64,000 nucleotides of DNA from Caulobacter sp031457805 (GCF_031457805.1 NZ_JAVDXI010000002.1:372001-436000), one strand, 5' to 3'; shown: positions 16,501 through 24,342, numbered from the stretch's first letter. Notes: generated by a model not told the origin, from the letters alone. Numbers and translations: made by a program.

Positions 16501-18447
16501 ATGACACGCTCAAAAGCGCGCCTTTCCGCATGCCTGGTGTCCAGCATTGTCCTGGCGCTGGCCATGGCGCCCGCCGCCGTCTCAGCGCCCGCCGCTGGGG
16601 CCTCGGCGGTCCGGTCCGCGACCTACAGCGCCGCACAATTCTTCGAGACGATCGACTATCGGTTGGCCGGCGGCTCTGGTCTCGCCTTCTCGCACGACGG
16701 GCGGTTCGTTCTCACGACCAGCGACCGATCAGGTGTTTACAACGCCTACGCCGTCCCGGTGCAAGGCGGAGCGCCCATCGCGCTGACAACCTCGACCACC
16801 AACACGACCCAAGCTCTGAGCTGGTTCCCCAAGGACGGGCGCATTCTCGTGATCTCGGATAAGGGCGGCGACGAACGCGCCCGTCTCTATGTCCGTGAAC
16901 TGGACGGCAGCCTGCGCGACCTGACGCCGGAAGGTCGGATCACGTCGGACCTTGTGGGCTGGAGCGGCGATCGGTCCACGATGTGGATCGCCTCTACGGC
17001 GCCGGATCGTCGCGCCCCGGACATTTTCGCGGTCGATCCGGCGACCTATGAGAGTCGGCTGCTGTTCCAGAACCCCGGCATGTTGATCGAAGCCATTTCG
17101 CCCGACGGACGCTGGGTGGCTCTCCGCCGGCAATCTGGCTCGGCAGACAGCGACGTCTATCTCGCCGACCTGTCCGACGGAGGCAAACCGCGCTTGATCA
17201 CGCCTCATGAGGGAATGGTCCGTCACCAAGTCTACGACTTCACGCCAGACTCTTCGGCGCTGATTTTCGGTTCCGACGCTGAGGGAGAATTTGGACGGAC
17301 CTATCGCTACACCTTGGCCAGTGGCGCGGTCGCCGAGGATCTAAAGGGCGACTGGGACGTCACCGCCGCCCAATTTTCCCCGTCGGGCCGCTATCGGGTG
17401 TCAGCCTTCAACGCCGACGCCCGAACGGAAATGAGCGTCACCGACATGAAGACCGGGGCGCCGATCGATCTAAAAGACCTCCCGATTGGCGATATCGGCG
17501 CGGTGCGCTTCCGTGCGGACGAAAAGCAGGTCGTCTTTACGGTGTCGTCCTCCACCTCGCCGGCGGATGTGTTCGTCGCCGACCTGAAAACCGGAAAGAC
17601 CCGACGGCTGACCCGGGCGCTGAACCCCGCGATGAAGGAAAGCGACCTCGTCGAGGCCGTGGTCATTCGCTATCAAGGTGAGGGCGGCGTGACGATCCCG
17701 GCCAACCTCTATCGCCCCAAGGGTGCGACCGCCTCCGCGCCGGTCCCCGGCGTGGTGATGGTCCATGGCGGGCCAGGCGGACAAGCGCGCCGGGACTATT
17801 CGGCGATCATCCAGCATCTGGTCAATCACGGCTATGCGGTTCTGGCGGTCAACAATCGAGGCTCGTCGGGCTACGGCAAGACCTTTTTCCGGATGGACAA
17901 CCGGGCGCACGGCGAGGCCGACCTGCGCGACGTGATCGCCGGCGGCCAATGGCTGCGCGACCAGGACTGGATCACCGATGACAAGGTTGCGGTCATGGGC
18001 GGATCCTATGGCGGCTACTTGGCCCTGGCCGCCATGACCTTCCATCCTCAGTCATTCGAGGCGGCGATCGACATTTTCGGCGTCACCAACTGGACCCGCA
18101 CCCTGAATGAGGCCGCGCGCCTGCCTGAATCTCGGCGCACGGCTCTCTACGACGAGATGGGCGATCCCGCGACCGACGCCGAGCGTCACCGGCGTATCTC
18201 GCCGCTGTTTCATGCCGCGAATATCGTCAAGCCGCTGCTGGTGATGCAGGGCGCGAACGACCCCCGCGTCCTCAAGATCGAAAGCGACGAGCTCGTCGCC
18301 GCGGTGAAGGCTAACGGGACACCGGTCGAATATGTGGTCTTTCCCGACGAAGGGCACGGCTTCCGGAAACGCGAAAACCGGATCAAGGCGCAGGAAACCT
18401 ACCTGAAATTCCTGGATCGCTACGTGCGTTCGCTGACCTGCCCCTGA
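16501..18447 (+). CDS. secreted S9-family serine peptidase (prolyl oligopeptidase / acylaminoacyl-peptidase type)
   Basis: A 648-residue exported peptidase. A signal peptide (LSACLVSSIVLALAMAPAAVSA) leads into a beta-propeller of WD-like repeats (for example FSHDGRFVLTTSDRSG) and then an alpha/beta-hydrolase domain from about residue 395. Catalytic residues read as Ser502 in GGSYGGY, Asp587 in GANDPRV and His619 in DEGHGF, the order of family S9. Oddly, the final T-C-P and the stop codon lie within the terminal inverted repeat of an IS3-type element that begins at 18434, so the native C-terminus has been replaced. As the catalytic His is well upstream, activity may survive. The 274 bp before it hold no visible gene. 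Confidence 0.93.
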   Translation: MTRSKARLSACLVSSIVLALAMAPAAVSAPAAGASAVRSATYSAAQFFETIDYRLAGGSGLAFSHDGRFVLTTSDRSGVYNAYAVPVQGGAPIALTTSTTNTTQALSWFPKDGRILVISDKGGDERARLYVRELDGSLRDLTPEGRITSDLVGWSGDRSTMWIASTAPDRRAPDIFAVDPATYESRLLFQNPGMLIEAISPDGRWVALRRQSGSADSDVYLADLSDGGKPRLITPHEGMVRHQVYDFTPDSSALIFGSDAEGEFGRTYRYTLASGAVAEDLKGDWDVTAAQFSPSGRYRVSAFNADARTEMSVTDMKTGAPIDLKDLPIGDIGAVRFRADEKQVVFTVSSSTSPADVFVADLKTGKTRRLTRALNPAMKESDLVEAVVIRYQGEGGVTIPANLYRPKGATASAPVPGVVMVHGGPGGQARRDYSAIIQHLVNHGYAVLAVNNRGSSGYGKTFFRMDNRAHGEADLRDVIAGGQWLRDQDWITDDKVAVMGGSYGGYLALAAMTFHPQSFEAAIDIFGVTNWTRTLNEAARLPESRRTALYDEMGDPATDAERHRRISPLFHAANIVKPLLVMQGANDPRVLKIESDELVAAVKANGTPVEYVVFPDEGHGFRKRENRIKAQETYLKFLDRYVRSLTCP

Positions 18448-18451
18448 ACTT

Positions 18452-18623
18452 TCACCCAGTGGCGACTAGAGTCTCCAGGTTGGTTACGCCGTCTGGCGCG
18501 GTGGAAGCAACAGGCCGGCGCGCGGAGCTTAGCGACGGCGCAGCGGGACGGCCTGTTGCGATCAGGTGCGCGGCATAGGCCGCGGGGGTCTGGTAGCCGA
18601 TCGACGAGTGCGGGCGGCGGGCC
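18452..18623 (-). pseudogene. C-terminal remnant of IS3 transposase OrfB
   Basis: Directly after the orfA stop the sequence reads RPPHSSIGYQTPAAYAAHL, IATGRPAAPSLSSARRPV and ends ETLVATG with a stop at 18452. HSSIGYQTPAAY is the standard C-terminal end of IS3-family OrfB proteins. The integrase core with the DDE residues is missing, so an internal deletion removed most of orfB. Confidence 0.75.
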
Positions 18624-18890
18624 CTACCATTTTTTCGACAGCAGCTCCTGCAGCGCCGCCTTGTCCAGCATGGCGTCGGCCAGCAGCCGCTTGAGCTTGG
18701 CGTTCTCGTCCTCCAGCGTCCGCAGCCGCTGAGCCTCCGACACGCTCATCCCGCCGAACTTGGCCTTCCAGGCGTAGATCGTGCCTTCCGAAACCCCATG
18801 CTTGCGGGCCAGCTCGCCCGCCTTGGCCCCAGCCTCGTTCTCCCGAAGAATCCCGATGATCTGCTCTTCGGTAAATCTCGCTCGCTTCAC
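18624..18890 (-). CDS. IS3-family transposase OrfA
   Basis: An 88-residue protein: MKRARFTEEQIIGILREN, then ELARKHGVSEGTIYAWKAKFGG, a helix-turn-helix of the IS3 OrfA type, and a leucine-rich coiled coil (RTLEDENAKLKRLLADAM) ending LLSKKW. The end of the frame contains GTCGAAAAAATGG, the kind of A-rich slip site at which IS3 elements shift into orfB. Here orfB has been lost except for its C-terminal end, so any fusion would be non-catalytic. Confidence 0.85.
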   Translation of the reverse strand: MKRARFTEEQIIGILRENEAGAKAGELARKHGVSEGTIYAWKAKFGGMSVSEAQRLRTLEDENAKLKRLLADAMLDKAALQELLSKKW

Positions 18891-18966
18891 GTCCGTCCTC
18901 TCAAGGTTCGGACTCTAGCGCCGCGTGGAGGAAATTCTCAGGGGCAGGTCAGTTTGCAGGGATTGT

Positions 18967-18981
18967 GTGGCGGTGAGAGAG
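18967..18981 (+). repeat. attachment-site copy, left end of island
   Basis: GTGGCGGTGAGAGAG matches the 3' end of tRNA-Ser at 39281-39295 in the same orientation, as expected for the two att sites of an integrated element. It begins 15 bp after the end of the IS remnant. Beyond the 15 bases the two sequences diverge. Confidence 0.7.
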
Positions 18982-19121
18982 TCCGCCAAACCAGTAGTCC
19001 CATACCGCATCATACGTGCCCGCCGCGCCCCATTATCCATCTGATTACATAGAGAAATCTAGAACGACGCTCCCGCGTTGTCTCTCGACGTCCCATCAAA
19101 TTTCAGGTACAAAACAGGACC

Positions 19122-19230
19122 GAAAGTGGGGCCCAAAGTGGGGCCGAAATTGGAGTGCGGCCGATTTCGTCAGGACGACAGACCGGGGTTGCCCGAAGTG
19201 GGGCCGAGGGACTGTTTGAAAGTGGGGCCG
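19122..19230 (+). repeat. four AAAGTGGGGCC-type direct repeats before the integrase
   Basis: Copies lie at 19122-19133, 19135-19146, 19195-19206 and 19219-19230, all in one orientation, with a weaker GGAGTGCGGCCG near 19152. Two similar copies (AAAATGGGACCG, AAATGGGGCCG) stand at 39204-39227 near the other end of the island. Position and spacing suit arm-type binding sites of the tyrosine integrase or its excision factor; this is inference. Confidence 0.6.
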
Positions 19231-19250
19231 GCCTAAGTTGGAGGTTTGGT

Positions 19251-20450
19251 ATGGGACGATCACTCCACAAACTGACCGCGATCCAAGCGGCGAAGCTGAA
19301 GGTGCCCGGTCGGCATTCCGACGGCGGCGGTCTGTACCTTTCGATCGATGACAGCGGCCGGCGACGCTGGGTGTTCATCTACACGCGCGGGGGTAGGCGC
19401 ACGGAATTGGGCCTGGGCGGCGGACGCGATCTGTCGCTCGCCAACGCCCGCGTCGAGGCGGCAGCGTTCCGGGCCATGCTCGCGGACGGCCTCGATCCCA
19501 AGGTCGAGCGCGCGAAGGACGACCAGGCACAGACCTTCGGCGCCTGTGCCGACGCCTATGTCGAGGCGATGCGACCGTCATGGCGAAACGAGAAGCACGC
19601 CGCGCAGTGGAAGATGACCTTGACCAAGTACGCGGCCCCTATCCGTGAGCGACCGGTCAACGAACTCACCACCCAGGATATCTTGGACGTGCTGCAACCC
19701 CTATGGACGCGTACGCCGGAAACCGCCGAACGCCTGCGTGGCCGGATGGAGAACGTATTGGACGCCGCCAAGGCCAAAGGTTTGCGTACAGGCGAGAACC
19801 CGGCTCGTTGGCGCGGCCACCTCAACCAGCTACTACCCAAGCGCCAGAGATTGGCGCGCGGCCATCATGCCGCGCTGGCCTACGATCTAGTCCCCGACTT
19901 CATGGCTAATCTGCGCACGCGCAGCGCCGTCGCGGCACGCGCGCTGGAGTTCGCGATCCTGACGGCTTCCCGTTCTGGCGAGGTGCTGGGCGCGACATGG
20001 AGCGAGATCGATCTGGACAAGAAGGTTTGGGTCATACCGGCGATGCGCATGAAGGCCGGAAGGGAGCACCGCGTGCCGCTATCGGCTCGCGCAATGGAGA
20101 TTGTCGAAGCGCAGTTTGACGACGGCAAGGGCTACGTGTTCGCCGGGCCGCAGCCTGGAAAACCTCTGTCGTCTATGGCGATGGCGATGCTCCTTCGGCG
20201 CATGAAGTCAGACATCACCGTCCATGGCTTCCGCTCTACGTTCCGCGACTGGGCGTCGGAGACGACGGGTTTCTCGCATGAGGTTTGCGAAATGGCGCTG
20301 GCTCACACCATCGCCAACAAGGCCGAGGCGGCTTACCGGCGCGGCGACCTGTTCGATAAGCGGCGTAAGCTAATGGAGGCCTGGACGGGTTATTGCGCCG
20401 CTCAGAAAGCCGACAAGGTCGTGCAATTACGCCGGGGTAGAGCGGACTGA
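19251..20450 (+). CDS. tyrosine recombinase / site-specific integrase (P4-type)
   Basis: A 399-residue integrase that would insert and excise the island at tRNA-Ser. The N-terminal arm-binding domain (LTAIQAAKLKVPGRHSDGGGL, YLSIDDSGRRRWVFIY, residues 8-46) is of the DUF4102 type, followed by a core-binding domain and the catalytic domain with Arg241 (TASRSGEV), His325-x-x-Arg328 (HGFRSTFRDW), His352 and Tyr362 (AAYRR). All catalytic residues are present, so it looks active. I chose ATG 19251, 6 nt after GGAGG; the frame is open 96 nt further up but that part covers the repeat cluster. Confidence 0.93.
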   Translation: MGRSLHKLTAIQAAKLKVPGRHSDGGGLYLSIDDSGRRRWVFIYTRGGRRTELGLGGGRDLSLANARVEAAAFRAMLADGLDPKVERAKDDQAQTFGACADAYVEAMRPSWRNEKHAAQWKMTLTKYAAPIRERPVNELTTQDILDVLQPLWTRTPETAERLRGRMENVLDAAKAKGLRTGENPARWRGHLNQLLPKRQRLARGHHAALAYDLVPDFMANLRTRSAVAARALEFAILTASRSGEVLGATWSEIDLDKKVWVIPAMRMKAGREHRVPLSARAMEIVEAQFDDGKGYVFAGPQPGKPLSSMAMAMLLRRMKSDITVHGFRSTFRDWASETTGFSHEVCEMALAHTIANKAEAAYRRGDLFDKRRKLMEAWTGYCAAQKADKVVQLRRGRAD

Positions 20451-20549
20451 ACTGACGATCCATTTGGCTTTCAAGGTAGAGGGCGCCATCACACAGGACG
20501 GCCAGCGCCAGACATCTGCTCAGTCGGCGCCACGCCGATGGACGCGCGC

Positions 20550-21027
20550 GAGCGGACGTTGGCAACTTCGGAGAAGGGTGGCTTTTGGACGCGATACTTT
20601 GGCGCTTAAATTCCAGATGACATCAGGCAAATCAGAAACCCAAACATCGCGACTAAGGCTAATCCCGTATATATTCTGGACCTCTTTAACAGGTCACCAT
20701 CGGGGAAAAGCGATTTGTACTTCTCTATAACGCGGTTCCGCCTGGACGGATACCATACATATATTGACTCTTGCTCGGAGGGTGGATCGCTTTGATTTAT
20801 CTGTCGAACAATTTCGTAAACAATGGCGTTCGCGCGCCAACATGCGTACATCGCCGCTGCGAAGCAGGTGGCGGCCAAGGCCAACGGAATGATTACTGAG
20901 GGCATTGAGACCTAGCTCTACCGCATGTTCCGGAAGTTAAAAGAGGCATTAGCCAACGTTGAACATGTGACGGGTTTGCTCGTCGTGAGCGGACGTTCCA
21001 AACTTCTCAGAAGGGTGGAAGTTGGAC
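20550..21027. repeat. pair of 41-bp imperfect direct repeats
   Basis: 20550-20590 and 20987-21027 both begin GAGCGGACGTT, share AACTTC..AGAAGGGTGG and end TTGGAC; 33 of 41 bases agree and the length is identical. Each holds a small CTTC/GAAG hairpin. They flank a small membrane-protein gene (20606-20905). Similar GCGGACGTT-type repeats occur between genes in other proteobacteria, so this may be a dispersed family. Confidence 0.55.
20606..20905 (-). CDS. small hypothetical membrane protein
   Basis: A 99-residue frame with a clear protein-like layout: an N-terminal hydrophobic helix (SVIIPLALAATCFAAAMYAC), a polar middle with ESIYVWYPSRRNRVIEKYKS, and a C-terminal helix (YTGLALVAMFGFLICLMSSG). 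This gives two membrane segments with a loop of about 50 residues. Its base composition is lower in GC than the surroundings, consistent with island DNA. I do not recognise the family. It sits between two 41-bp direct repeats and may be a small mobile cassette. An overlapping rightward frame at 20464-20730 is less protein-like. Confidence 0.5.
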   Translation of the reverse strand: MPSVIIPLALAATCFAAAMYACWRANAIVYEIVRQINQSDPPSEQESIYVWYPSRRNRVIEKYKSLFPDGDLLKRSRIYTGLALVAMFGFLICLMSSGI

Positions 21028-21028
21028 C

Positions 21029-21499
21029 TTAGAGCCAGCGCCGGAGCCAGGAAGGCTTGGATTGTCGCGCTCGCCATCTCATCGCCCGACGCGCGATGAT
21101 CGGAGCAATGTGATCGTAGCTGTTCCACGTATCAGGAACCTCGTAGAGGTTAGCAACTCGCGGAAATGCCTTCCCGTAGTCCGACAGGTATGAGGCTGCG
21201 CCCGAGGCCAGATTCCTATCGGCGCGATAGTAGTCAGCCGCGAAGGCGTTTCCTTCGTCGCTCAAATCTTCGTCGGTGAACTTCTCATCGCACGTCTGAA
21301 TGAACCAGTGACCCGGTGTCAAAGCTCGCGCCTTCAGAGCATTGGTCGCTTCCGTACTATCGACTTCATGCAGTTCTCCGCCCATGCCGTTGAGCACGCA
21401 CCAAGCGACGAACATCGCGATATGTGTCGCTCCAGCCTCATCGGGCAGACCGGAAGGAAAATCGCCTCCGTAGTGCCACGAGGCGTCATCATACTTCAT
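21029..21499 (-). CDS. conserved hypothetical protein (MKYDDASWHYGG family)
   Basis: A 156-residue soluble protein beginning MKYDDASWHYGGDFPSGLPD, then EAGATHIAMFVAWCVLNGMG, and ending in a basic tail (RRAMRWRARQSKPSWLRRWL). The opening wording is one I recall from a conserved uncharacterised family (DUF7832), often encoded beside toxin or secretion genes. I cannot assign a function. No partner toxin is visible next to it; its 3' end abuts the second 41-bp repeat. Confidence 0.65.
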   Translation of the reverse strand: MKYDDASWHYGGDFPSGLPDEAGATHIAMFVAWCVLNGMGGELHEVDSTEATNALKARALTPGHWFIQTCDEKFTDEDLSDEGNAFAADYYRADRNLASGAASYLSDYGKAFPRVANLYEVPDTWNSYDHIAPIIARRAMRWRARQSKPSWLRRWL

Positions 21500-21957
21500 G
21501 CAACTACTCCACCATCCCGGTAGTGAAGACCGACGTTGTCATCTGCGCAAGCAGACCTCCACCATGGCGGCTCAGGGTCGAGAGCGGGATTCGGCGTCCC
21601 GGCGATAAACAGGCCTTCAAGGTGTCCATCGGCGTGGCGCTGAGCGCCAGTCGGCTGGCGTTCTCTATTCAAGGAGCGCCTATTGGTAGGCGGAGCGCGG
21701 CTTAAGCCGCACGCCGAGCCCCAGCCTGGCGGAGAGCGGCCGGTCAAGGGGGCGCGAAGCGCATCGCCATCGGCGACGGCGTAGCCGCCCTTGAGGGGGC
21801 GATCTCCGTCAGGCCCTATCCTGTTCTTTCTTCCATGCGAAAGCCGGCCGGGTCAGCGATCCAATGATTGATCGCCGATCTTCGAAGAAGATCACCCAGA
21901 GGCGCACGGGCTGATCGTTCGGGCCGTCCGCGACCTCGCCAAGCTTGGCGCGCCAAA
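21500..21957. other. interval with a possible short gene remnant
   Basis: No complete gene is visible in these 458 bp. At the right end, 21879-21961 reads SPIFEEDHPEAHGLIVRA and VRDLAKLGAPK with a stop that overlaps the ATG at 21958, which looks like the end of a real protein, but a stop lies just before it and no start is present. The left part contains GC-rich inverted segments around 21760-21805 and no recognisable element. Confidence 0.35.
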
Positions 21958-22344
21958 ATGAACCGCCGGGCGCCAAAGCGACGTGCCCGAGCCGACTGGC
22001 TGTTGCGCCGCCATGGAAGACTTTGGCTGCTCGACCCCTCGCAGTGGTGGCGTTGCCAATACCGGCGCCTGTGGCGCGGCCAGGGCTTTGATCCGCACAA
22101 TAGCCAGCAGGTAATGTCTTATGCCGTGATGGCCCTGCGCGGCGACACGCGAGACGTGTTCCTGCTGAGCTGCGTCCAGGCGCTCGATTACGCCCTGATC
22201 AGCCGTCACCTGGGCCTAACGGTTGAAGTCGTCCAGGCGCACATGGCCTCGGCGCTCTGCCAGGTCACTTCAACCATCGACTTGATCGAGCGCGCCCGCC
22301 CCCGACGCGCCGCCGCGTCTAGCTTGGAGGATCGCCATGTCTGA
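21958..22344 (+). CDS. sigma-factor region-4-like DNA-binding protein
   Basis: A 128-residue basic protein. Residues about 50-110, AVMALRGDTRDVFLLSCVQA, LDYALISRHLGLTVEVVQAH and MASALCQVTS, follow the pattern of region 4 of ECF sigma factors (L-P-x-x-R-x-V-F-L-L...I-A-x-x-L-G...V-x-x-x-x-x-R-A), but no region 2 is present. It could be a truncated sigma-like regulator or an anti-activator. I start at ATG 21958, which overlaps the end of an upstream coding remnant; an ATG at 21868 is possible. The stop overlaps the next gene by 8 bp, suggesting coupling. Function is inference. Confidence 0.55.
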   Translation: MNRRAPKRRARADWLLRRHGRLWLLDPSQWWRCQYRRLWRGQGFDPHNSQQVMSYAVMALRGDTRDVFLLSCVQALDYALISRHLGLTVEVVQAHMASALCQVTSTIDLIERARPRRAAASSLEDRHV

Positions 22345-22858
22345 CAGCAAGGATGACCCCTTCGCCGTCTCCCGCCGCGTCTTGATCGGGGCGGCCAGCG
22401 CCACGCCGATCCTGGCCAGCGTTGGCGCTGCCTCGCCGCCCGATGACGTCACGGCGCGGTGCGACGAATGGCTGGCGCTCGACGCCGAGATCGACCGGCT
22501 GTTGTCGCGCTGGTCGGATCTGGAGAACGCGCTCGTGAAGGAAAGGCGGTGGCGTGAGATGACACCCGATCAGCGTGAGGCCTTGTCGCCCACTGAAGAA
22601 ATGGACGCCATCGACAAGCAGGTGAAGGGGCTGTTTGAGCACCGACGCCAAGGGCTCGACGCCCTCCCGGCCCTGGTCGCGCGTGACATGCGAGGTGTCG
22701 CCAGCAAGCTTCAGGTCGCCGTAAAGGTCATGGACCATGAACGCGGCGACGGCTTTGAGTTGTTTAAGGGCGCGGTGGCCGAGATGCAGCACGTCCGATG
22801 CGCCCATTGCGGCGCACCGATTGTCGAAAGTCGCCCGCCGCCGCCGAACGCAAAATGA
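22337..22858 (+). CDS. hypothetical island protein with twin-arginine-like leader
   Basis: A 173-residue protein beginning with FAVSRRVLIGAASATPILAS, a twin-arginine motif and hydrophobic run resembling a Tat signal, followed by an alpha-helical, charged region (residues 45-135, EIDRLLSRWSDLENALVKER) likely to form coiled coil. The end has one CAHCG pair, too little for a zinc ribbon alone. GGAGG lies 8 nt before the ATG. It overlaps the sigma-like gene upstream and is followed by a hairpin at 22959-22989. Family not recognised. Confidence 0.6.
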   Translation: MSDSKDDPFAVSRRVLIGAASATPILASVGAASPPDDVTARCDEWLALDAEIDRLLSRWSDLENALVKERRWREMTPDQREALSPTEEMDAIDKQVKGLFEHRRQGLDALPALVARDMRGVASKLQVAVKVMDHERGDGFELFKGAVAEMQHVRCAHCGAPIVESRPPPPNAK

Positions 22859-23265
22859 CCCCAATCGCGCCGTTGCAAAGCCTCTCTGTCCCACCAATTT
22901 AAAGTTCGACAGCGAGACAAGCCGGTCTTCCCCCGCCGGCCCCCGCGTCCCAAAGCGCAGCGCTCGTGCTCTCCCCCGGCACGAGCGCTGTTCGCATTTT
23001 GGGGCGGCCCTCCAGTCAGAACTCCCGTGCCTGCGGCAAGGACGCCAGACAGTCCGACGGCCCTCAAGGGTGCGCGCTTCGCGCGCCTCGCTGCGCGACG
23101 GCAAGCCGCCCTTGACCGCCATCGGCCCGCCCGGCCAGGGCTCGGCATGCACTTAAGGAAGGTTCTGGTTCTTGGCCCAGAGTTAGCGTGGCTGAAGCGT
23201 TGGTTGTTAACTTCCCGAGTCAGTGCGACGGTCCTGCTCTTATTTGCGAAGTGAAGGGCTGCACT
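22859..23265. other. gene-free interval before the MucR-like gene
   Basis: 407 bp with a terminator-like hairpin at 22959-22989 and the promoter of the MucR-like gene near its right end, where the sequence turns AT-richer (about 23150-23265). No supported open frame. Confidence 0.5.
22959..22989 (+). terminator. 11-bp hairpin after the sigma-like operon
   Basis: AGCGCTCGTGC (22959-22969) pairs perfectly with 22979-22989 around a 9-nt loop, followed within 5 nt by GCATTTT. This fits an intrinsic terminator for the two rightward genes ending at 22858. Confidence 0.6.
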
Positions 23266-23727
23266 ATGGATGAGAAGAACGCCGCGATGATCGGTTTGAC
23301 CGCTGATGTGGTCGCCGCCTTTGTCGGCAACAACACCGTCGCGGTCGCGGATCTGCCGAACCTGATCAAGACTGTTCACGCCGCCCTGTCCGGCGCCGAG
23401 GCCCCGGCGCTTGAAGCGGCCGAGGAAACCGTCAAGCTGACCGCCGGCCAGATCCGCAAGAGCATTACGCCCGACGCCCTGATCAGCTTTCTCGACGGAA
23501 AGCCCTACAAGACCTTGAAGCGCCATCTGACCACGCACGGCGTGACGATCGCCGAGTACAAGGCCAGGTTCGGACTGCCCAACGACTACCCGACCACGGC
23601 GCCGGCCTACAGCGAAGCGCGTAGCGCGATGGCTAAGGCGCTCGGTCTTGGGCAAGGCGGTCGCAAAGCCAAGGCGCCAGCTAAGGCGCCAACCAAGACC
23701 ACGAAGGCTCGCGCCAAAAGCGCCTAG
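23266..23727 (+). CDS. MucR/Ros-family regulator lacking the zinc-finger cysteine
   Basis: A 153-residue regulator. The family core is clear: IRKSITPDALISFLDGKPYK, TLKRHLTTHGVTIAEYKARF and GLPNDYPTTAPAYSEARS. In MucR and Ros the position before LEDGK/LDGK is a zinc-binding Cys; here it reads S-F-L-D, while the histidines of RHLTTH remain. Some rhizobial relatives also lack the Cys and still bind DNA. The tail is Lys/Ala/Thr-rich (KAKAPAKAPTKTTKARAKSA), histone-like. I start at ATG 23266, the first with AAGGG upstream and family-like sequence; the frame extends earlier without support. Such proteins repress transfer and surface genes, so control of island mobility is plausible. Confidence 0.85.
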   Translation: MDEKNAAMIGLTADVVAAFVGNNTVAVADLPNLIKTVHAALSGAEAPALEAAEETVKLTAGQIRKSITPDALISFLDGKPYKTLKRHLTTHGVTIAEYKARFGLPNDYPTTAPAYSEARSAMAKALGLGQGGRKAKAPAKAPTKTTKARAKSA

Positions 23728-23739
23728 GCGGCCACGACC

Positions 23740-23769
23740 ATCAGGTCGCCGGCCTCTCGGCGGCCTGAT
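23740..23769. terminator. hairpin between convergent mucR-like and traD genes
   Basis: ATCAGGTCGCCG (23740-23751) pairs with CGGCGGCCTGAT (23758-23769) with one T-G pair and a 6-nt loop. It lies 12 bp after the MucR-like stop and 14 bp after the leftward TraD stop, so it can act on both strands. Confidence 0.6.
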
Positions 23770-23783
23770 CGCGTCGCCTTAGC

Positions 23784-23999
23784 TCACTGGCCCGTCGCCT
23801 CGTTGTCGAACGCCCGCTCTCCGCCCCGCCGCCACAGCGCCAGGGTATGGTCGCGATCCTCGCCCTGAAGGCTCAGCGCCAGGGTCAGGAACGCGCCATA
23901 AAGCGCAGCGCGATCGTCGCCCGTGAGCTCAACGAGTCCGGCCTTTTGCACGAGGCCGCCCAGTTCGATCAGGTGATGGGTTCGCTCCCGTCGCTGCAT
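23784..23999 (-). CDS. traD: conjugal transfer protein TraD (Ti-plasmid type)
   Basis: A 71-residue protein, the usual size of Ti-type TraD. The characteristic part is MQRRERTHHLIELGGLVQKA followed by GLVELTGDDRAALYGAFLTL. TraD is a small accessory protein of relaxosome operons whose exact job is unclear. I start at ATG 23999, where the family sequence begins; the frame is open further upstream but overlaps traC in another frame. The order traC-traD, divergent from traA across oriT, copies the Ti-plasmid layout, except that the coupling-protein gene traG, normally next, is absent. Confidence 0.8.
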   Translation of the reverse strand: MQRRERTHHLIELGGLVQKAGLVELTGDDRAALYGAFLTLALSLQGEDRDHTLALWRRGGERAFDNEATGQ

Positions 24000-24075
24000 C
24001 ACCCAGACGCGCGTGTCTGTCCTGGCTCGGCGCGCTTCAAGCCGATGTCGCGCCGCCCTAGTTCGGCGGATCGCG

Positions 24076-24342
24076 TCATGGGTTGTCGCCAGCGCCTGGC
24101 GCAGCATCGCCCTTCCCGCCGCGAAAGAACCCCGCGCCGCGTTTGCGCCACTCCGCCTTGCGGGCCGCGTCCTTGCTGTCGACCAGGCCGAGCAGTCCGC
24201 CCGCCAGAGTCTCAATGTCCAGAGCGTCGGCTCCAGTGGCGATCACCAGCTCGCCGAGCTGTTTGATCTTCCGATCCTTCAGCATTCGGGCCTTGTCATT
24301 GAGCGCTGTCAGTTCGGCATCGAAGTCTCTGGGTTTGCGCAT
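24076..24342 (-). CDS. traC: conjugal transfer protein TraC (Ti-plasmid type)
   Basis: An 88-residue protein: MRKPRDFDAELTALNDKARM, LKDRKIKQLGELVIATGADA, LDIETLAGGLLGLVDSKDAA, matching the short TraC accessory proteins of Ti-type relaxosomes. GGAG lies 6 nt before the ATG at 24342; an upstream in-frame ATG at 24354 lacks a site. It is transcribed away from the oriT-like region at 24434-24474 and is followed by traD. Confidence 0.85.
   Translation of the reverse strand: MRKPRDFDAELTALNDKARMLKDRKIKQLGELVIATGADALDIETLAGGLLGLVDSKDAARKAEWRKRGAGFFRGGKGDAAPGAGDNP

Larger units (their letters stand above)
18434..18951 (-). mobile_element. internally deleted IS3-family insertion sequence
   Basis: Both ends carry the inverted repeat TGACCTGCCCCTGA (18434-18447 forward; the reverse complement ends at 18951), with more partial identity inward, including CTAGAGTC. 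Between them are an intact orfA (18624-18890) and only the last 50 or so codons of orfB; the DDE catalytic core is gone. The 518-bp remnant is thus non-autonomous. No direct target duplication is visible (CGC on one side, GTT on the other), hinting at recombination after insertion. It lies within 16 bp of the left end of the genomic island and supplies the stop of the S9 peptidase gene. Confidence 0.85.

Noticed and set aside
18430..18955. target-site duplication for the IS remnant
   Set aside because: The bases immediately outside the two inverted repeats (CGC and GTT) do not match.
19016..19219. short plus-strand frame before the integrase
   Set aside because: It covers the AAAGTGGGGCC repeats and has no protein-like composition.
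20464..20730. 88-codon plus-strand frame
   Set aside because: No ribosome site or domain-like text; the overlapping minus frame with two membrane helices is more credible.
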